A DNA stretch of 51,313 bases from Collinsella sp. (GCA_019419555.1 DXZR01000014.1:1-51313); one strand, 5' to 3'. Numbered from the stretch's first letter, positions 17,016-25,334 are shown. Notes: generated by a model from the letters alone, not told the origin. Numbers and translations: made by a program.

Positions 17016-18968
17016 CTACAGGTTCTTGACACCCATCGCGCGCATGGCGTTCAGGATGGCGATGATCGCCACGCCTACGTCGCCGAACACGGCAAGCCAC
17101 ATGTTGGCGATGCCCAGCGCTGCCAGCACAAGGATCAGCAGCTTAATGCCCAGCGCAAAGATGATGTTCTGCCAAACAATCGCCATGGTCTTGCGTGCCA
17201 CGCGGATCGCGCGGGAAATGTTGGACGGCTTGTCGTCCATGAGCACGACATCGGCGGCCTCGATCGCAGCGTCAGAACCCATAGCGCCCATGGCAATGCC
17301 CACATCGGCGCGCGTAAGCACGGGCGCATCGTTGATGCCGTCGCCCACAAAGGCGAGCTTGCCCTTGCCACTCTCGGTTGCAAGCAGCGCCTCGACGCGC
17401 TCGACCTTATCGCCCGGCAGCAGCTGCGCGTGGAACTCGTCGAGACTGAGTTGCTTGGCCACAGACGCCGCAACCTCCTCGCGGTCGCCCGTGAGCATGA
17501 CGGTGCGCTTGACACCGGCGGCGTGCAGGTCGCGAATCGTTTGCTCAGCATCGGCCTTGACGGTGTCTGCAATCACGATGTGGCCGGCGTACACGCCATC
17601 AACGAGCACATGCAGAATCGTTCCGATGACCTCGCAATCGGGCGCTTCGACTCCGGCCGCGGCGAGCATCTTTGCGTTGCCAACGACGACGCGCTTGCCG
17701 TCGATGGTTGCCGTCACGCCATGGCCCGCGTCGTTGGTGGAGTCGCTTACGCGCTTGGGGTCGACCTCGCCCTGGTAGGCGACACGTACGGACTGCGCGA
17801 TGGGGTGATCGGAGAACGACTCAGCAAGGGCTGCGACTTCGAGCAACGACTGCTCGGTATAGCCGGCCTCGGGGTGTACCGCGACCACCGAGAACGTGCC
17901 GTTGGTGAGGGTGCCCGTCTTGTCAAAGACGACGGTGTCCACGTCGGCGAGCGTCTCGAGGTAGTTAGAACCCTTGATGAGAACGCCCAGCTTGGACGCG
18001 CCGCCGATGCCGCCAAAAAAACTGAGCGGCACGCTGATCACCAACGCGCACGGGCAGCTGACGACCAAGAAGGTCAGGCCGCGCAGAATCCAGTCGGACC
18101 AGGCACCGGTGACCAGGCCACCGCCGAGCGCGAGCACCGCGGCAGCGCCGGTGACGGCGGGCGTGTAGATGCGGGCAAAGCGCGTGATGAAGTTCTCGGT
18201 GCGTGCCTTCTTTTCGCTGGCATTCTCCACGAGTTCCAGGACGCGTGCGACGGTGGACTCGCCAAAGGGCTTGGTGGTGCGCACGTGGATGAGCCCCGTC
18301 ATGTTGATGCAGCCGCTGATGATATCGTCTCCGGTTTTGGCCGGGCGGGGGACCGACTCACCGGTAAGGGCGGCGGTGTCGAGCTGGGTTTCGCCCTCGA
18401 CGATGACGCCGTCGATAGGCACGCGCTCACCGGGCTTGACCACGATCACGGTGCCGACGGCGATGTCATCGGGGAAGACCTGCTCGAGTGTGCCGTCGGG
18501 CTGCTCGACGTTAGCGTAGTCGGGCGCGATGTCCATCATGGCACTGATCGACTTGCGGCTCTTGCCCACGGCGTACGCCTGAAACAGCTCGCCGACCTGG
18601 TAGAACAGCATGACGGCGGCGCCTTCGGCCATGTGCGGGCCGGTATCGGGGAAGAGCACCATGGCAAACGCGCCGATGGTCGCGACGGCCATGAGGAAGC
18701 TCTCGTCGAAGGCCTTGCCGCGGCGGATGTTATTGAATGCCTTTTGCAGTACGTCGTAGCCGGCAATCAAAAACGGCACGAGGAACAGCACAAAGCTGGC
18801 ATAGACGTCACCCGGGGTGCCGAATGCGGCGGTAAGGGTGCCGAACTCATCGAGGGCGTACACCACGGCAAAAATGCCCAGCGCTACCAGGATGCGGTTG
18901 CGCTTATGCTCGAGTGATTCTTTTTTCTTGCGCTTCTTCTTTTTCTTTTTGGGGTCGGCGGTGGCCAT
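17016..18968 (-). CDS. P1B-2 type Zn2+/Cd2+/Pb2+ exporting ATPase
   Basis: A 650-residue heavy-metal ATPase. TGES (202-205), the membrane metal site CPC (305-307), phosphorylated Asp349 in DKTGTLTNG, SDHPIA and GDGINDAP are all present. In the last helix Lys609 and Asp630 (GDVG) have the spacing of ZntA Lys693/Asp714, pointing to Zn/Cd/Pb rather than copper. There is no N-terminal HMA domain; instead residues 7-16 are almost all Lys/Arg. The missing domain is supplied as a separate gene upstream (19069-19287). The start at 18968 follows GGGAGG; a longer upstream frame is not credible. An SmtB-like operator lies 26 bases upstream. Together with the repressor at 19351 this is a metal-induced efflux operon. 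Confidence 0.95.
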   Translation of the reverse strand: MATADPKKKKKKRKKKESLEHKRNRILVALGIFAVVYALDEFGTLTAAFGTPGDVYASFVLFLVPFLIAGYDVLQKAFNNIRRGKAFDESFLMAVATIGAFAMVLFPDTGPHMAEGAAVMLFYQVGELFQAYAVGKSRKSISAMMDIAPDYANVEQPDGTLEQVFPDDIAVGTVIVVKPGERVPIDGVIVEGETQLDTAALTGESVPRPAKTGDDIISGCINMTGLIHVRTTKPFGESTVARVLELVENASEKKARTENFITRFARIYTPAVTGAAAVLALGGGLVTGAWSDWILRGLTFLVVSCPCALVISVPLSFFGGIGGASKLGVLIKGSNYLETLADVDTVVFDKTGTLTNGTFSVVAVHPEAGYTEQSLLEVAALAESFSDHPIAQSVRVAYQGEVDPKRVSDSTNDAGHGVTATIDGKRVVVGNAKMLAAAGVEAPDCEVIGTILHVLVDGVYAGHIVIADTVKADAEQTIRDLHAAGVKRTVMLTGDREEVAASVAKQLSLDEFHAQLLPGDKVERVEALLATESGKGKLAFVGDGINDAPVLTRADVGIAMGAMGSDAAIEAADVVLMDDKPSNISRAIRVARKTMAIVWQNIIFALGIKLLILVLAALGIANMWLAVFGDVGVAIIAILNAMRAMGVKNL

Positions 18969-18993
18969 GACTCGTATCCTCCCATTTGAATGT

Positions 18994-19009
18994 ATGAACA
19001 TTCGCTCAT
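18994..19009 (-). promoter_or_regulatory. SmtB/ArsR-type operator upstream of the ATPase
   Basis: ATGAACATTCGCTCAT is an imperfect palindrome (ATGARC-N4-GYTCAT) matching the two operators upstream of the repressor gene. It lies in the 100-base gap between the HMA gene and the ATPase, so the ATPase may also have its own regulated promoter. Confidence 0.6.
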
Positions 19010-19068
19010 ATAATTTCGCGAGCAAAGGCCGCAGCAAGCGCGGCCTTGCAGGTTGGCGTAAACCTGGG

Positions 19069-19287
19069 CTAGAGAATAATCTCGCAGTCCGGCTCGGCGT
19101 CGGCGGTGAACTCCACAACGCGGTCGAGGACCTCGTCGAACTCGGCGTCATCGGCCTCGAGCGTCAGCTTCTGGGTCATAAAGTTGACGGACACGGATTT
19201 GACGCCCTCGAGCTTGGCCAGCTCGTCCTGAAGCTCGCGCGCACAGTTGGCGCAGTCGATCTCATCGAGCTTAAACTGCTTTTTCAT
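19069..19287 (-). CDS. Small heavy-metal-associated (HMA) domain protein
   Basis: A 72-residue single-domain protein with the ferredoxin-like HMA pattern. The metal-binding Cys12 and Cys15 lie in DCANCA, followed by a predicted helix and VKSVSVNFMTQKLTLEAD strands. The very acidic C-terminus (DAEPDCEIIL) also carries a Cys. HMA domains of this acidic type usually form the N-terminus of ZntA/CadA pumps; here it is a free protein between the SmtB-type repressor and an ATPase that lacks the domain, so it probably delivers zinc or cadmium to the pump. The start follows AAAGGA. Confidence 0.9.
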   Translation of the reverse strand: MKKQFKLDEIDCANCARELQDELAKLEGVKSVSVNFMTQKLTLEADDAEFDEVLDRVVEFTADAEPDCEIIL

Positions 19288-19350
19288 GGTGGGTTCCTTT
19301 CCCTGTATTTGCGGCTTGGGTGCAGGCCGCGCTGGTACCGTGGTTGGCTG

Positions 19351-19716
19351 CTATTCGCAGATGTGGCTCATGCCCTGGTTGAGCATGGTGTAGACGTGGT
19401 CGTCGGCGAGCGAGTAGAGGATATTGCGCCCGTCGCGCCGGAATTTAACCAGGTGCGACTGCTTGAGTGTGCGCAGCTGGTGCGACACCGCGGACTGCGA
19501 GGTTTCGGTCGCTTCGGCGATGTCTGCCACGCAGAGCTCGCGGCCCATGAGGGCATAGAGGATCTTGATGCGCGTGGTGTCGCTGAAGACCTTGAACAGG
19601 TCGGCGAGGTCGTAGAGAAGCTCCTCGTCGGGAAGGTCCTCGGGCGAGCAGGTGGTCGGGATCGCGGGTTCGGTGGCCTCGATGTCGAGTTTCGTTTCAT
19701 CAACGCGGATGCTCAT
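19351..19716 (-). CDS. ArsR/SmtB-family zinc/cadmium-responsive repressor
   Basis: A 121-residue winged-helix repressor. The recognition region is TETSQSAVSHQLRTLK. The alpha-5 zinc site is fully conserved: Asp105, His107, His118 and Glu121 have exactly the SmtB spacing (D-x-H-N10-H-x-x-E). ELCVADIAE with Cys62 and an N-terminal Cys23 could also form the alpha-3N cadmium/lead site of CadC-like members. When metal is bound the protein leaves DNA and the efflux genes downstream are expressed. It is first in the operon; the promoter and two operators are at 19733-19790. Confidence 0.93.
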   Translation of the reverse strand: MSIRVDETKLDIEATEPAIPTTCSPEDLPDEELLYDLADLFKVFSDTTRIKILYALMGRELCVADIAEATETSQSAVSHQLRTLKQSHLVKFRRDGRNILYSLADDHVYTMLNQGMSHICE

Positions 19717-19732
19717 TGCAATATCCTTTCAT

Positions 19733-19790
19733 ATGAACATGCGCTCATATAATTTACTTTCGATTATATGAGTGCATGTTCATATGTCAA
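19733..19790 (-). promoter_or_regulatory. Sigma-70 promoter with two SmtB-type operators for the metal efflux operon
   Basis: On the minus strand TTGACA (19785-19790) and TATAAT (19763-19768) are spaced by 16 bases. The operator ATGAACATGCACTCAT (19768-19783) fills the spacer almost exactly, so bound repressor would block RNA polymerase. A second operator (19733-19748) lies between the expected start of transcription and the repressor start codon. Confidence 0.8.
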
Positions 19791-19873
19791 TGACGTTCAG
19801 GTAATTCGTTGTACAAAATGATGGGGAATAGGTGACGAGATCCCGGACTGAGCGTTTTTTGATAGTCGATGCC

Positions 19874-20126
19874 AAGGTGGGTACCCTCGTGCCGTGCAAA
19901 AAATGGAGTATTCTGCAACTATAGGGGGTCCGCTAATTTATTGCAGGTCATATAATGCAGTTCAAGAGTTATCTTAGGGTGTTAATCCGATGAGTTCTTC
20001 CTCAAATGTTGCCTAACGCTCTCACGCAAGAGTGATTTCGCTTCACATTTGGATCCACTCGAGGGTGATAGACACCCGACCTTGCTGAATACTCGCAATT
20101 TTGCACATCGTTAGGGTACCCACCTT
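19874..20126. repeat. Diverged inverted repeat pair beside the PD-(D/E)XK gene
   Basis: AAGGTGGGTACCCT at 19874-19887 is inverted exactly at 20113-20126. Similarity continues inward: over 45 bases the two copies match at 35 positions, including GTGCAAAA and GAGTATTC. The inside (about 165 bases) is AT-rich and has no credible gene. It fills the 420-base gap between the arsR promoter and the next gene's stop. Confidence 0.7.
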
Positions 20127-20136
20127 GTTAGCCGGC

Positions 20137-21327
20137 CTAGTTTCCGGCACCGAAGACCTTGCCCTCGGGCGTGAGACTGCTTGTTTGGGCAAATGATGGG
20201 CTGTCGGATTCGACAGTCTGCATGTCATCGATTGCTGCAACTTCATTAATTGTCGGGTCATCCAGCGTGATGCCTTCGAGTGTTGCTTTTTCGAGGTCGA
20301 TTCGTTGACGCTCTTCGGAATCCTGGCGAAGCTGCTTCTGAATTCGCTTTTTCTCTTCTATAAACCTTCTGAGCACAAACTGTCTCAGGTCCTCTTGCAT
20401 GATTTGAAAGTCTTTTGGCAGACGCGAGGGGCGTACGCCCTCTTTCCGCTGGATTGCTTCCATGACCCTAACAAAAGAGCTGGCATGCATAAAGGAATAA
20501 CGGCTGACGGTGATGATTCCGTACCCCATGGACGCAAGTGCATTCTTGCGCTCCTCATCGATGGCGCGGTCTTCTTCCGCGTCATGATAAAAACCGTTGT
20601 ATTCAATGTCTGTGCGAGATTTCTTTAGATACGCATCCATAAAGAACTTTTTGCGTCTCGTGAGATTCTTTGCGGCAGTGGTGACCTGCACCTCGTAATC
20701 GGTCTCAATTCCCTTAATACCAAGCCCTCCTTCGCTTTTGGGCAGCGTTAACATCATGACAAAGGCTGTTTCCATAGGAGACCGGCATCCGTCGCGCACA
20801 CATTGGATCGCCTTTCGGGCAAGGGCCAGACCGTCGCATCTGGTAATGGAATTAAAGAACTGCTTTAACCTCTCGGTCGAGGTGAGCGCGAAACGCTCGG
20901 TATAGGAGGTGGAAGAGTCGGTTCCAAGGGAATAAGCGCCGCACAGTTCAAAGTAGTACTCCACTAGTTCGCGAAAAGAAAGATAGGTGGCGGCCTGAAG
21001 TGCGCAAAGCTCAACGCCAACAATGAAGATGCCATCTTTGAGCTCTATAAAGCGTGAGTTCGAGAATCGTTTTGAAGAAACGTGGCATTGACAGTTCATT
21101 GCATAGCGCGCATTCCTGCGATCAAACACCATCACCTCGAGGGAATCATTTGTGTCGAGGGAAACATCATGTTTGGTGAGCCATTCTGCGGCTGCGTCAA
21201 GGAACGTTCCGGTGGGACATGATCCGTAAATCGCGGCAGGGCTACAGGACTCGATGCCTTTCGCAGACACCGAATGCGCGGCCTGGTAGACCGCTTTTGC
21301 AGTGGTATGTGACAATACGATACTCAT
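20137..21327 (-). CDS. Hypothetical protein with PD-(D/E)XK (DUF559/Vsr-like) nuclease-like domain
   Basis: A 396-residue protein I do not recognise as a named family. Residues about 195-290 read like a compact endonuclease fold: Glu in SPMETAF, then TDIEYNGFYHD, then an Asp-Glu-Arg-Lys helix and a GYGIITVSRYSF strand, as in DUF559/Vsr-like proteins. The first ~190 residues lack clear motifs; the last ~100 are a charged helix (EEKKRIQKQLRQDSEE) and an acidic tail. No good ribosome site precedes the ATG, so it may be leaderless or weakly translated. Base composition is lower in GC than its neighbours, and inverted repeats lie 10 bases beyond its stop, suggesting acquisition. Nuclease activity and a defence role are guesses. 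Confidence 0.65.
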   Translation of the reverse strand: MSIVLSHTTAKAVYQAAHSVSAKGIESCSPAAIYGSCPTGTFLDAAAEWLTKHDVSLDTNDSLEVMVFDRRNARYAMNCQCHVSSKRFSNSRFIELKDGIFIVGVELCALQAATYLSFRELVEYYFELCGAYSLGTDSSTSYTERFALTSTERLKQFFNSITRCDGLALARKAIQCVRDGCRSPMETAFVMMLTLPKSEGGLGIKGIETDYEVQVTTAAKNLTRRKKFFMDAYLKKSRTDIEYNGFYHDAEEDRAIDEERKNALASMGYGIITVSRYSFMHASSFVRVMEAIQRKEGVRPSRLPKDFQIMQEDLRQFVLRRFIEEKKRIQKQLRQDSEERQRIDLEKATLEGITLDDPTINEVAAIDDMQTVESDSPSFAQTSSLTPEGKVFGAGN

Positions 21328-21678
21328 GATATATATCGTGTCAGCTAATGCCGTGTTGACGGCGCTGAGTGGAAAAGCCGTTTTAGAGGTCTAACCAAAT
21401 GCTGTCCAAAAGCTTGACGCAATTATGAGTTGGTATGCCCTAAATAAAAGTTTTCGCAGCTTAGCTATAGCATATAAATACTCAATTGCCGCACATTTGA
21501 TATCGACGCATCACCATCCGACAACGAATTACGTGTCGGGAATTGGCCGAAATCGTTCGCAATGAGTGTTCAGAATTTGTGATGGCAAATCTATCTGTGG
21601 AACGTAGGGCGGCCCCACTGCGGGGTTTCCCGCTGCGAGACCGCTCGTGATCTACGCCGGGGTTTGTCGCAGGCGTTT
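21328..21678. other. AT-rich intergenic stretch with no gene seen
   Basis: About 350 bases upstream of the hypothetical gene and downstream of the exonuclease. It is clearly richer in A and T than the surrounding sequence. I see no RNA gene, repeat or convincing ORF; the part near 21460-21480 could hold the promoter of the hypothetical gene. Confidence 0.5.
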
Positions 21679-22647
21679 CTACTTGGCGAATAGGTTCTTG
21701 AGGTTGAACTCGGCTTGGACGGTGCGGAGCATGAGGTCGGTGTCGTCCAGGCCCAGATGCTGCTCGTTGGCGTCGGCGGCGAGGGTTCCACGGCGGCGCG
21801 CCCAGTTCTCGAGCGCGGCGGGGGCGGATTCGCGGGGGAGCGAGCGGACGTCGGCATCCAGGCTGCGGCAGATCTGGCGCGAGTCGATGACGATGATCTT
21901 GCCGGCGCGGCGTGCCTCGGCGTAACCGTCCAGATGAATTTTGAACCAGCTGTCCTCGAACGCGGCGTTATGCGCCATGTACGGGTACTTCTTCATAAGC
22001 TTGAGCAGCTGCTTCTGCAGTTCCTTGTTCTCGCGGAACGGCTTTTTGCCGTCGATGTCGTCCCAGGTGATATGGTGGATATTCGACAACGGCACATCCT
22101 CGCCGCGGTAGATGTCGGGCAGGCCGCAGTAATGCGCCTCGGCGTCATGCGGCACGGCGTCGCTGGTGAGGTCCATGATTTCCCAGCCCACGTTGATGAT
22201 GTAGCCGCGCTCGGGCGCGCGACCGGTGGTCTCGATGTCGATGCCCAGCACCGTGCCTTGGATGGGCTTGCGAGCGTAGGCGACGCCGAGCGCGTCGCGG
22301 TCGCCGCGGATCTCGCGCATAACGGACGCGGCGGTGCGCTTTTGCATCTTGCCGATGGCGGCGCAGGTGTCGGCATCGGACAGGCCGCGCGAAAGCGTCG
22401 CGGGCGTCACGTTGCGCAGGCGTGCCTCGCCAATCTGGTCGCACAGGTCGCGGTTGCGGTCAGCCAGGTCGCGCACGGTGGCAAAGTCGAAGCTGGGGTC
22501 GCCCTCGGCGGTAAAGTACTCGGTTTCGAGCACCTTAAGGGCCTCCTCGCCCTTCTGGCGCTCGGACTCCATGGCGCCGTGATCGCCATAGATAAACATG
22601 GGAATAAACGGCTGGCGCTCGTATTCGAGTGCTTGTGAAACGTTCAT
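21679..22647 (-). CDS. DEDDh 3'-5' exonuclease-domain protein
   Basis: A 322-residue protein. The C-terminal ~190 residues form a DnaQ-like exonuclease: Exo I is GIDIETTG, Exo II is MAHNAAFEDSWF and Exo III is HLGLDDTDLM, giving the D-E-D-D-H set. The N-terminal ~130 residues are charged and helical, with no domain I can name. Substrate (DNA or RNA, repair or turnover) cannot be told. The start follows AAGGAG at good spacing. It is divergent from the metal exporter gene and probably transcribed alone. Confidence 0.85.
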   Translation of the reverse strand: MNVSQALEYERQPFIPMFIYGDHGAMESERQKGEEALKVLETEYFTAEGDPSFDFATVRDLADRNRDLCDQIGEARLRNVTPATLSRGLSDADTCAAIGKMQKRTAASVMREIRGDRDALGVAYARKPIQGTVLGIDIETTGRAPERGYIINVGWEIMDLTSDAVPHDAEAHYCGLPDIYRGEDVPLSNIHHITWDDIDGKKPFRENKELQKQLLKLMKKYPYMAHNAAFEDSWFKIHLDGYAEARRAGKIIVIDSRQICRSLDADVRSLPRESAPAALENWARRRGTLAADANEQHLGLDDTDLMLRTVQAEFNLKNLFAK

Positions 22648-22729
22648 ATAACTGCTCCTTGGACGGGCCGCACCGCGCGGCTCGGGTTCATTGAGATGTG
22701 GCGAGATGATAGTTTACCATGGGCAACTA

Positions 22730-22789
22730 TTGGCATCGCGCCTAGGACAACTACAATACCCTAGTTGACCGCTAGGACTTTTACAATGC
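22730..22789 (+). promoter_or_regulatory. Promoter with operator-like repeats for the ArsP_2-type exporter
   Basis: TTGGCA (22730-22735) and TACAAT (22752-22757), spaced by 16, make a plausible promoter. Just downstream, CCTAG-N7-CTAGG (22760-22776) is an inverted repeat. CTAGGAC-N3-TACAAT occurs twice, 30 bases apart (22742 and 22772). The arrangement looks like a regulated promoter; no regulator is identified. Confidence 0.45.
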
Positions 22790-22819
22790 TGCCGAAAGAC
22801 ACGAAAGGTTCCATCCGTC

Positions 22820-23908
22820 ATGGATTTGCTGATTGATATTCTGCTCGACGCCGGCAAGGACACGCTCTCGCTTGTGCCGTTTTTGTTGGTGACGTATCTG
22901 GCCCTCGAGACACTTGAGCACGTCGCGGGCGACCGCGTTAACGGGGCCATCAAGCGCGCCGGCGCCGCAGGTCCCGTGGTTGGCTCGTTGCTGGGTATGG
23001 TGCCGCAGTGCGGCTTTTCGGCCATGGCGGCAACGCTGTACGCCGGTCGCGTCGTGACCTTGGGCACGTTGGTGGCGGTGTTCCTTTCGACCTCCGACGA
23101 GATGCTGCCGCTGCTACTTGCCGAGCAGGTTCCCGTGCAGACCATGGCGATGCTTTTGGCTTCGAAGGCACTGATCGCGCTGGTCACGGGCTTTATCGTG
23201 GACGCGGCCATTCGCGGCCTGCGTCGTAACGCTCGCGCGCATGCGGCGATTCGCCGTACCGTGCTGGGGACCGCTTCCAATCCGGCTCATGTGAACTGCG
23301 CGCACGACGACCATACCGGGGGCGACATCATTGATGAAGTGGCCGAGGCGGGCGTGAGCGCCGATCACATCCATGAGCTGTGCGAGCGCGACCATTGCGG
23401 TTGCGATGAAGACGAGGACGAGTACGAACACGGACATGGACACGATCACGGTCATGGGGGCGAGCATGAACACCATGATGGCCACGGTCACTCCCACTCT
23501 CACGAGAGCGCGCCCCTCCTGTCGATTATTCGCAGCGCCATCTCGCACACCGTGCAGGTATCGGTATTCATTTTTCTGGTGACGCTGATTCTGGTCGCCG
23601 TGCTCGAGACCTTCGGCGAGTCCGCGATCGAGCAGTTCCTGCGTGGCAACGAGACGCTCGCCGTCCTGGGTTCGGCGCTTGTCGGCCTGATCCCCAACTG
23701 CTCGGCCAGCGTCGTCATCACACAACTGTACCTGGAGGGCGCGCTACAGCTGGCGCCGATGCTCGCCGGCACGCTCATCTCTGCCGGTGTGGGCTACCTG
23801 GTGCTGTTCCGCACCAACCGCAGCGCCCGCGAAAACGTCCTGTTCCTGATCATGATGTACGTCATCGGTGCCGGCTGGGGCCTCATCCTCTCCGCCGTTG
23901 GCCTTTAA
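22820..23908 (+). CDS. Putative 10-TM heavy-metal exporter (ArsP_2 / PF11449-like)
   Basis: A 362-residue membrane protein. Two hydrophobic halves flank a cytoplasmic-looking loop of about 90 residues that is extremely rich in His, Asp, Glu and Gly, with repeated GHGHDHGH-type stretches and CERDHCGC before it. Each half carries a related motif, GMVPQCGFSA and GLIPNCSASV, as expected from internal duplication, with Cys facing the pathway. Members are annotated as metal (often manganese or arsenic-type) exporters; the actual ion is unknown, and the His-rich loop suggests a divalent cation such as Zn, Mn or Ni. The start follows GAAAGG. The gene is monocistronic, with an inverted repeat after it. 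Confidence 0.8.
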   Translation: MDLLIDILLDAGKDTLSLVPFLLVTYLALETLEHVAGDRVNGAIKRAGAAGPVVGSLLGMVPQCGFSAMAATLYAGRVVTLGTLVAVFLSTSDEMLPLLLAEQVPVQTMAMLLASKALIALVTGFIVDAAIRGLRRNARAHAAIRRTVLGTASNPAHVNCAHDDHTGGDIIDEVAEAGVSADHIHELCERDHCGCDEDEDEYEHGHGHDHGHGGEHEHHDGHGHSHSHESAPLLSIIRSAISHTVQVSVFIFLVTLILVAVLETFGESAIEQFLRGNETLAVLGSALVGLIPNCSASVVITQLYLEGALQLAPMLAGTLISAGVGYLVLFRTNRSARENVLFLIMMYVIGAGWGLILSAVGL

Positions 23909-24011
23909 GTAGATTATTGGGACATGTCTTACGATCTACCCCTGTGACCAGGGCATTTCCGCTGCCAAAACAAAAGGGTAGATTTCCGGGCATGTCCCGA
24001 AAATCTACCTT
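23907..24011. repeat. GGGACATGTC imperfect palindrome
   Basis: Outer arms AAGTAGATT (23907-23915) and 24002-24011, and inner GGGACATG (23919-23926) pairing with CATGTCCC, surround a 63-base centre that also contains a repeated CTACCC/GGGTAG pair. It lies between the convergent exporter and YaiI genes. Confidence 0.65.
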
Positions 24012-24013
24012 GG

Positions 24014-24496
24014 TTAGTGCAGCAGCTCGGTGAGGTTGCGCTTAAAGCGGGCGCGGTCTTCGCTGGTGAAGGCTGCCGGCCCGCGGGTGCGACCGCCAGC
24101 GCGACGCACCTTCTTTTCCTCGTGACGAATAAACAGCTGCATGTCGATGGTTGCTTTGTCGTACACACGCCCGCGCACACCGATTGCGGCGGCATCGCGG
24201 CCGAGCACCATGCTCGCCAGGCCAATGTCCTGCGTCACGACCACGTCGCCCGCCTGCAGGCGTTCGACAATGGCAAAGTCGGCGCTGTCGGCGCCCACGC
24301 TCACATCGAGCGTCGTGACCCAAAATCCGCGTCGCGCGTGCTCAGCATCGCGCGGGTCGTCGCGGCGAATGTGCCGTTCTAGGTTTTGCGTGCTGTTGCC
24401 GGCGATAACAACGGCGACGCCCGCCCGCCGCGCGCAGTCAATCGACTCGCGCGTGACCGGGCAGGCGTCTGCATCAATAAAGAGCGTTCGCGGCAT
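24014..24496 (-). CDS. YaiI/YqxD family protein (UPF0178)
   Basis: A 160-residue protein of the YaiI/YqxD family. Diagnostic parts are the start LFIDADACPV, DVSVGADSADFAIVE and VVTQDIGLA with DKATIDMQLFIRHEEKKVRRAGGRTRGP near the end (abbreviated here by its ends). The fold is NYN/PIN-like with conserved Asp residues, suggesting a metal-dependent RNase, but function is unproven. It starts directly after the stop codon of the DUF308 gene with no gap, so the two are one operon. Confidence 0.9.
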   Translation of the reverse strand: MPRTLFIDADACPVTRESIDCARRAGVAVVIAGNSTQNLERHIRRDDPRDAEHARRGFWVTTLDVSVGADSADFAIVERLQAGDVVVTQDIGLASMVLGRDAAAIGVRGRVYDKATIDMQLFIRHEEKKVRRAGGRTRGPAAFTSEDRARFKRNLTELLH

Positions 24497-25099
24497 CTAG
24501 TGCACCAGTTTGCCAAATTGAATAGCGCGAACAATCAGCGTTACGCCAAACACCAGCAGTGCGGCGCCGCTAAAGATGACGAGCATCTTGGCCGACCACA
24601 GCGGATAGATAAACACGAACATGCCGGCGATGATGGAGAGCGCGCCGCTCAGGATGGCGAGGGCACGGTTGGACGAAAGCTCGGACTCCAGAATGGACAT
24701 GACACCTTCGACGATCCAGCCAAAGCCGGCCACGATAATCACCATCGTGGTGAGCGTCGCGGTCGAGAAGGCCTGGTTGCGCAGGATTATGACGCCGCCC
24801 AAGATAATGAGTAGGTTGGAGATGATGCTCGTCACGCGCCAGCCGGTGGGCAGCAGCGGCTCGAAAACAGCGGTAAACAGCCTGATCGCGGCCGTGATCA
24901 CAAAGTAGAAGCCCAAGACGGTCGTTAGGAAGACGAGGGACTTGGCGGGCGCAAACAGCAGTGCGATGCCGGCGACGAGCGCCAAGACGCCCGTGATGGC
25001 GTAAATCCAGCGCACGGCCTTGACGGCTTTGCCCGCCATGCTTTTCTCGTCAAATCCAAACTGGCTCGATTTTTGGTCATCGTTCTTAAAGATGCCCAT
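24497..25099 (-). CDS. DUF308 / HdeD-like membrane protein
   Basis: A 200-residue integral membrane protein with about six hydrophobic helices arranged in pairs, matching the DUF308 (HdeD-like) family. A ~25-residue polar N-terminus precedes the first helix. In enterobacteria HdeD is linked to acid resistance; here no role can be assigned. AGGAG precedes the start. The stop abuts the YaiI start codon, implying translational coupling. Confidence 0.85.
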   Translation of the reverse strand: MGIFKNDDQKSSQFGFDEKSMAGKAVKAVRWIYAITGVLALVAGIALLFAPAKSLVFLTTVLGFYFVITAAIRLFTAVFEPLLPTGWRVTSIISNLLIILGGVIILRNQAFSTATLTTMVIIVAGFGWIVEGVMSILESELSSNRALAILSGALSIIAGMFVFIYPLWSAKMLVIFSGAALLVFGVTLIVRAIQFGKLVH

Positions 25100-25334
25100 A
25101 ATGTCTCCTTTCCGTGCGGCGTAAGCCTTGATCGTTACAACCAGTATCGCCTAAAGGCGCTGGCGTATGGGTCGGAGAGGGCGAAACGTAACCCAAAGGC
25201 CCCGAATTGTTTCCGTTGTTCCCCACGTTGCGATTTTCTATTCAACAGGTGTAGAACATTGCAGCCCTGTTCGTTATTGCCTACGTTTTAGGTTAGATTT
25301 TCCTAAGGACAATTGGCTTGTATTGGGGGTCCCT

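Noticed and set aside
17013..18917. 634-codon plus-strand frame opposite the P-type ATPase
   Set aside because: Antisense shadow of a gene with all P-type ATPase motifs.
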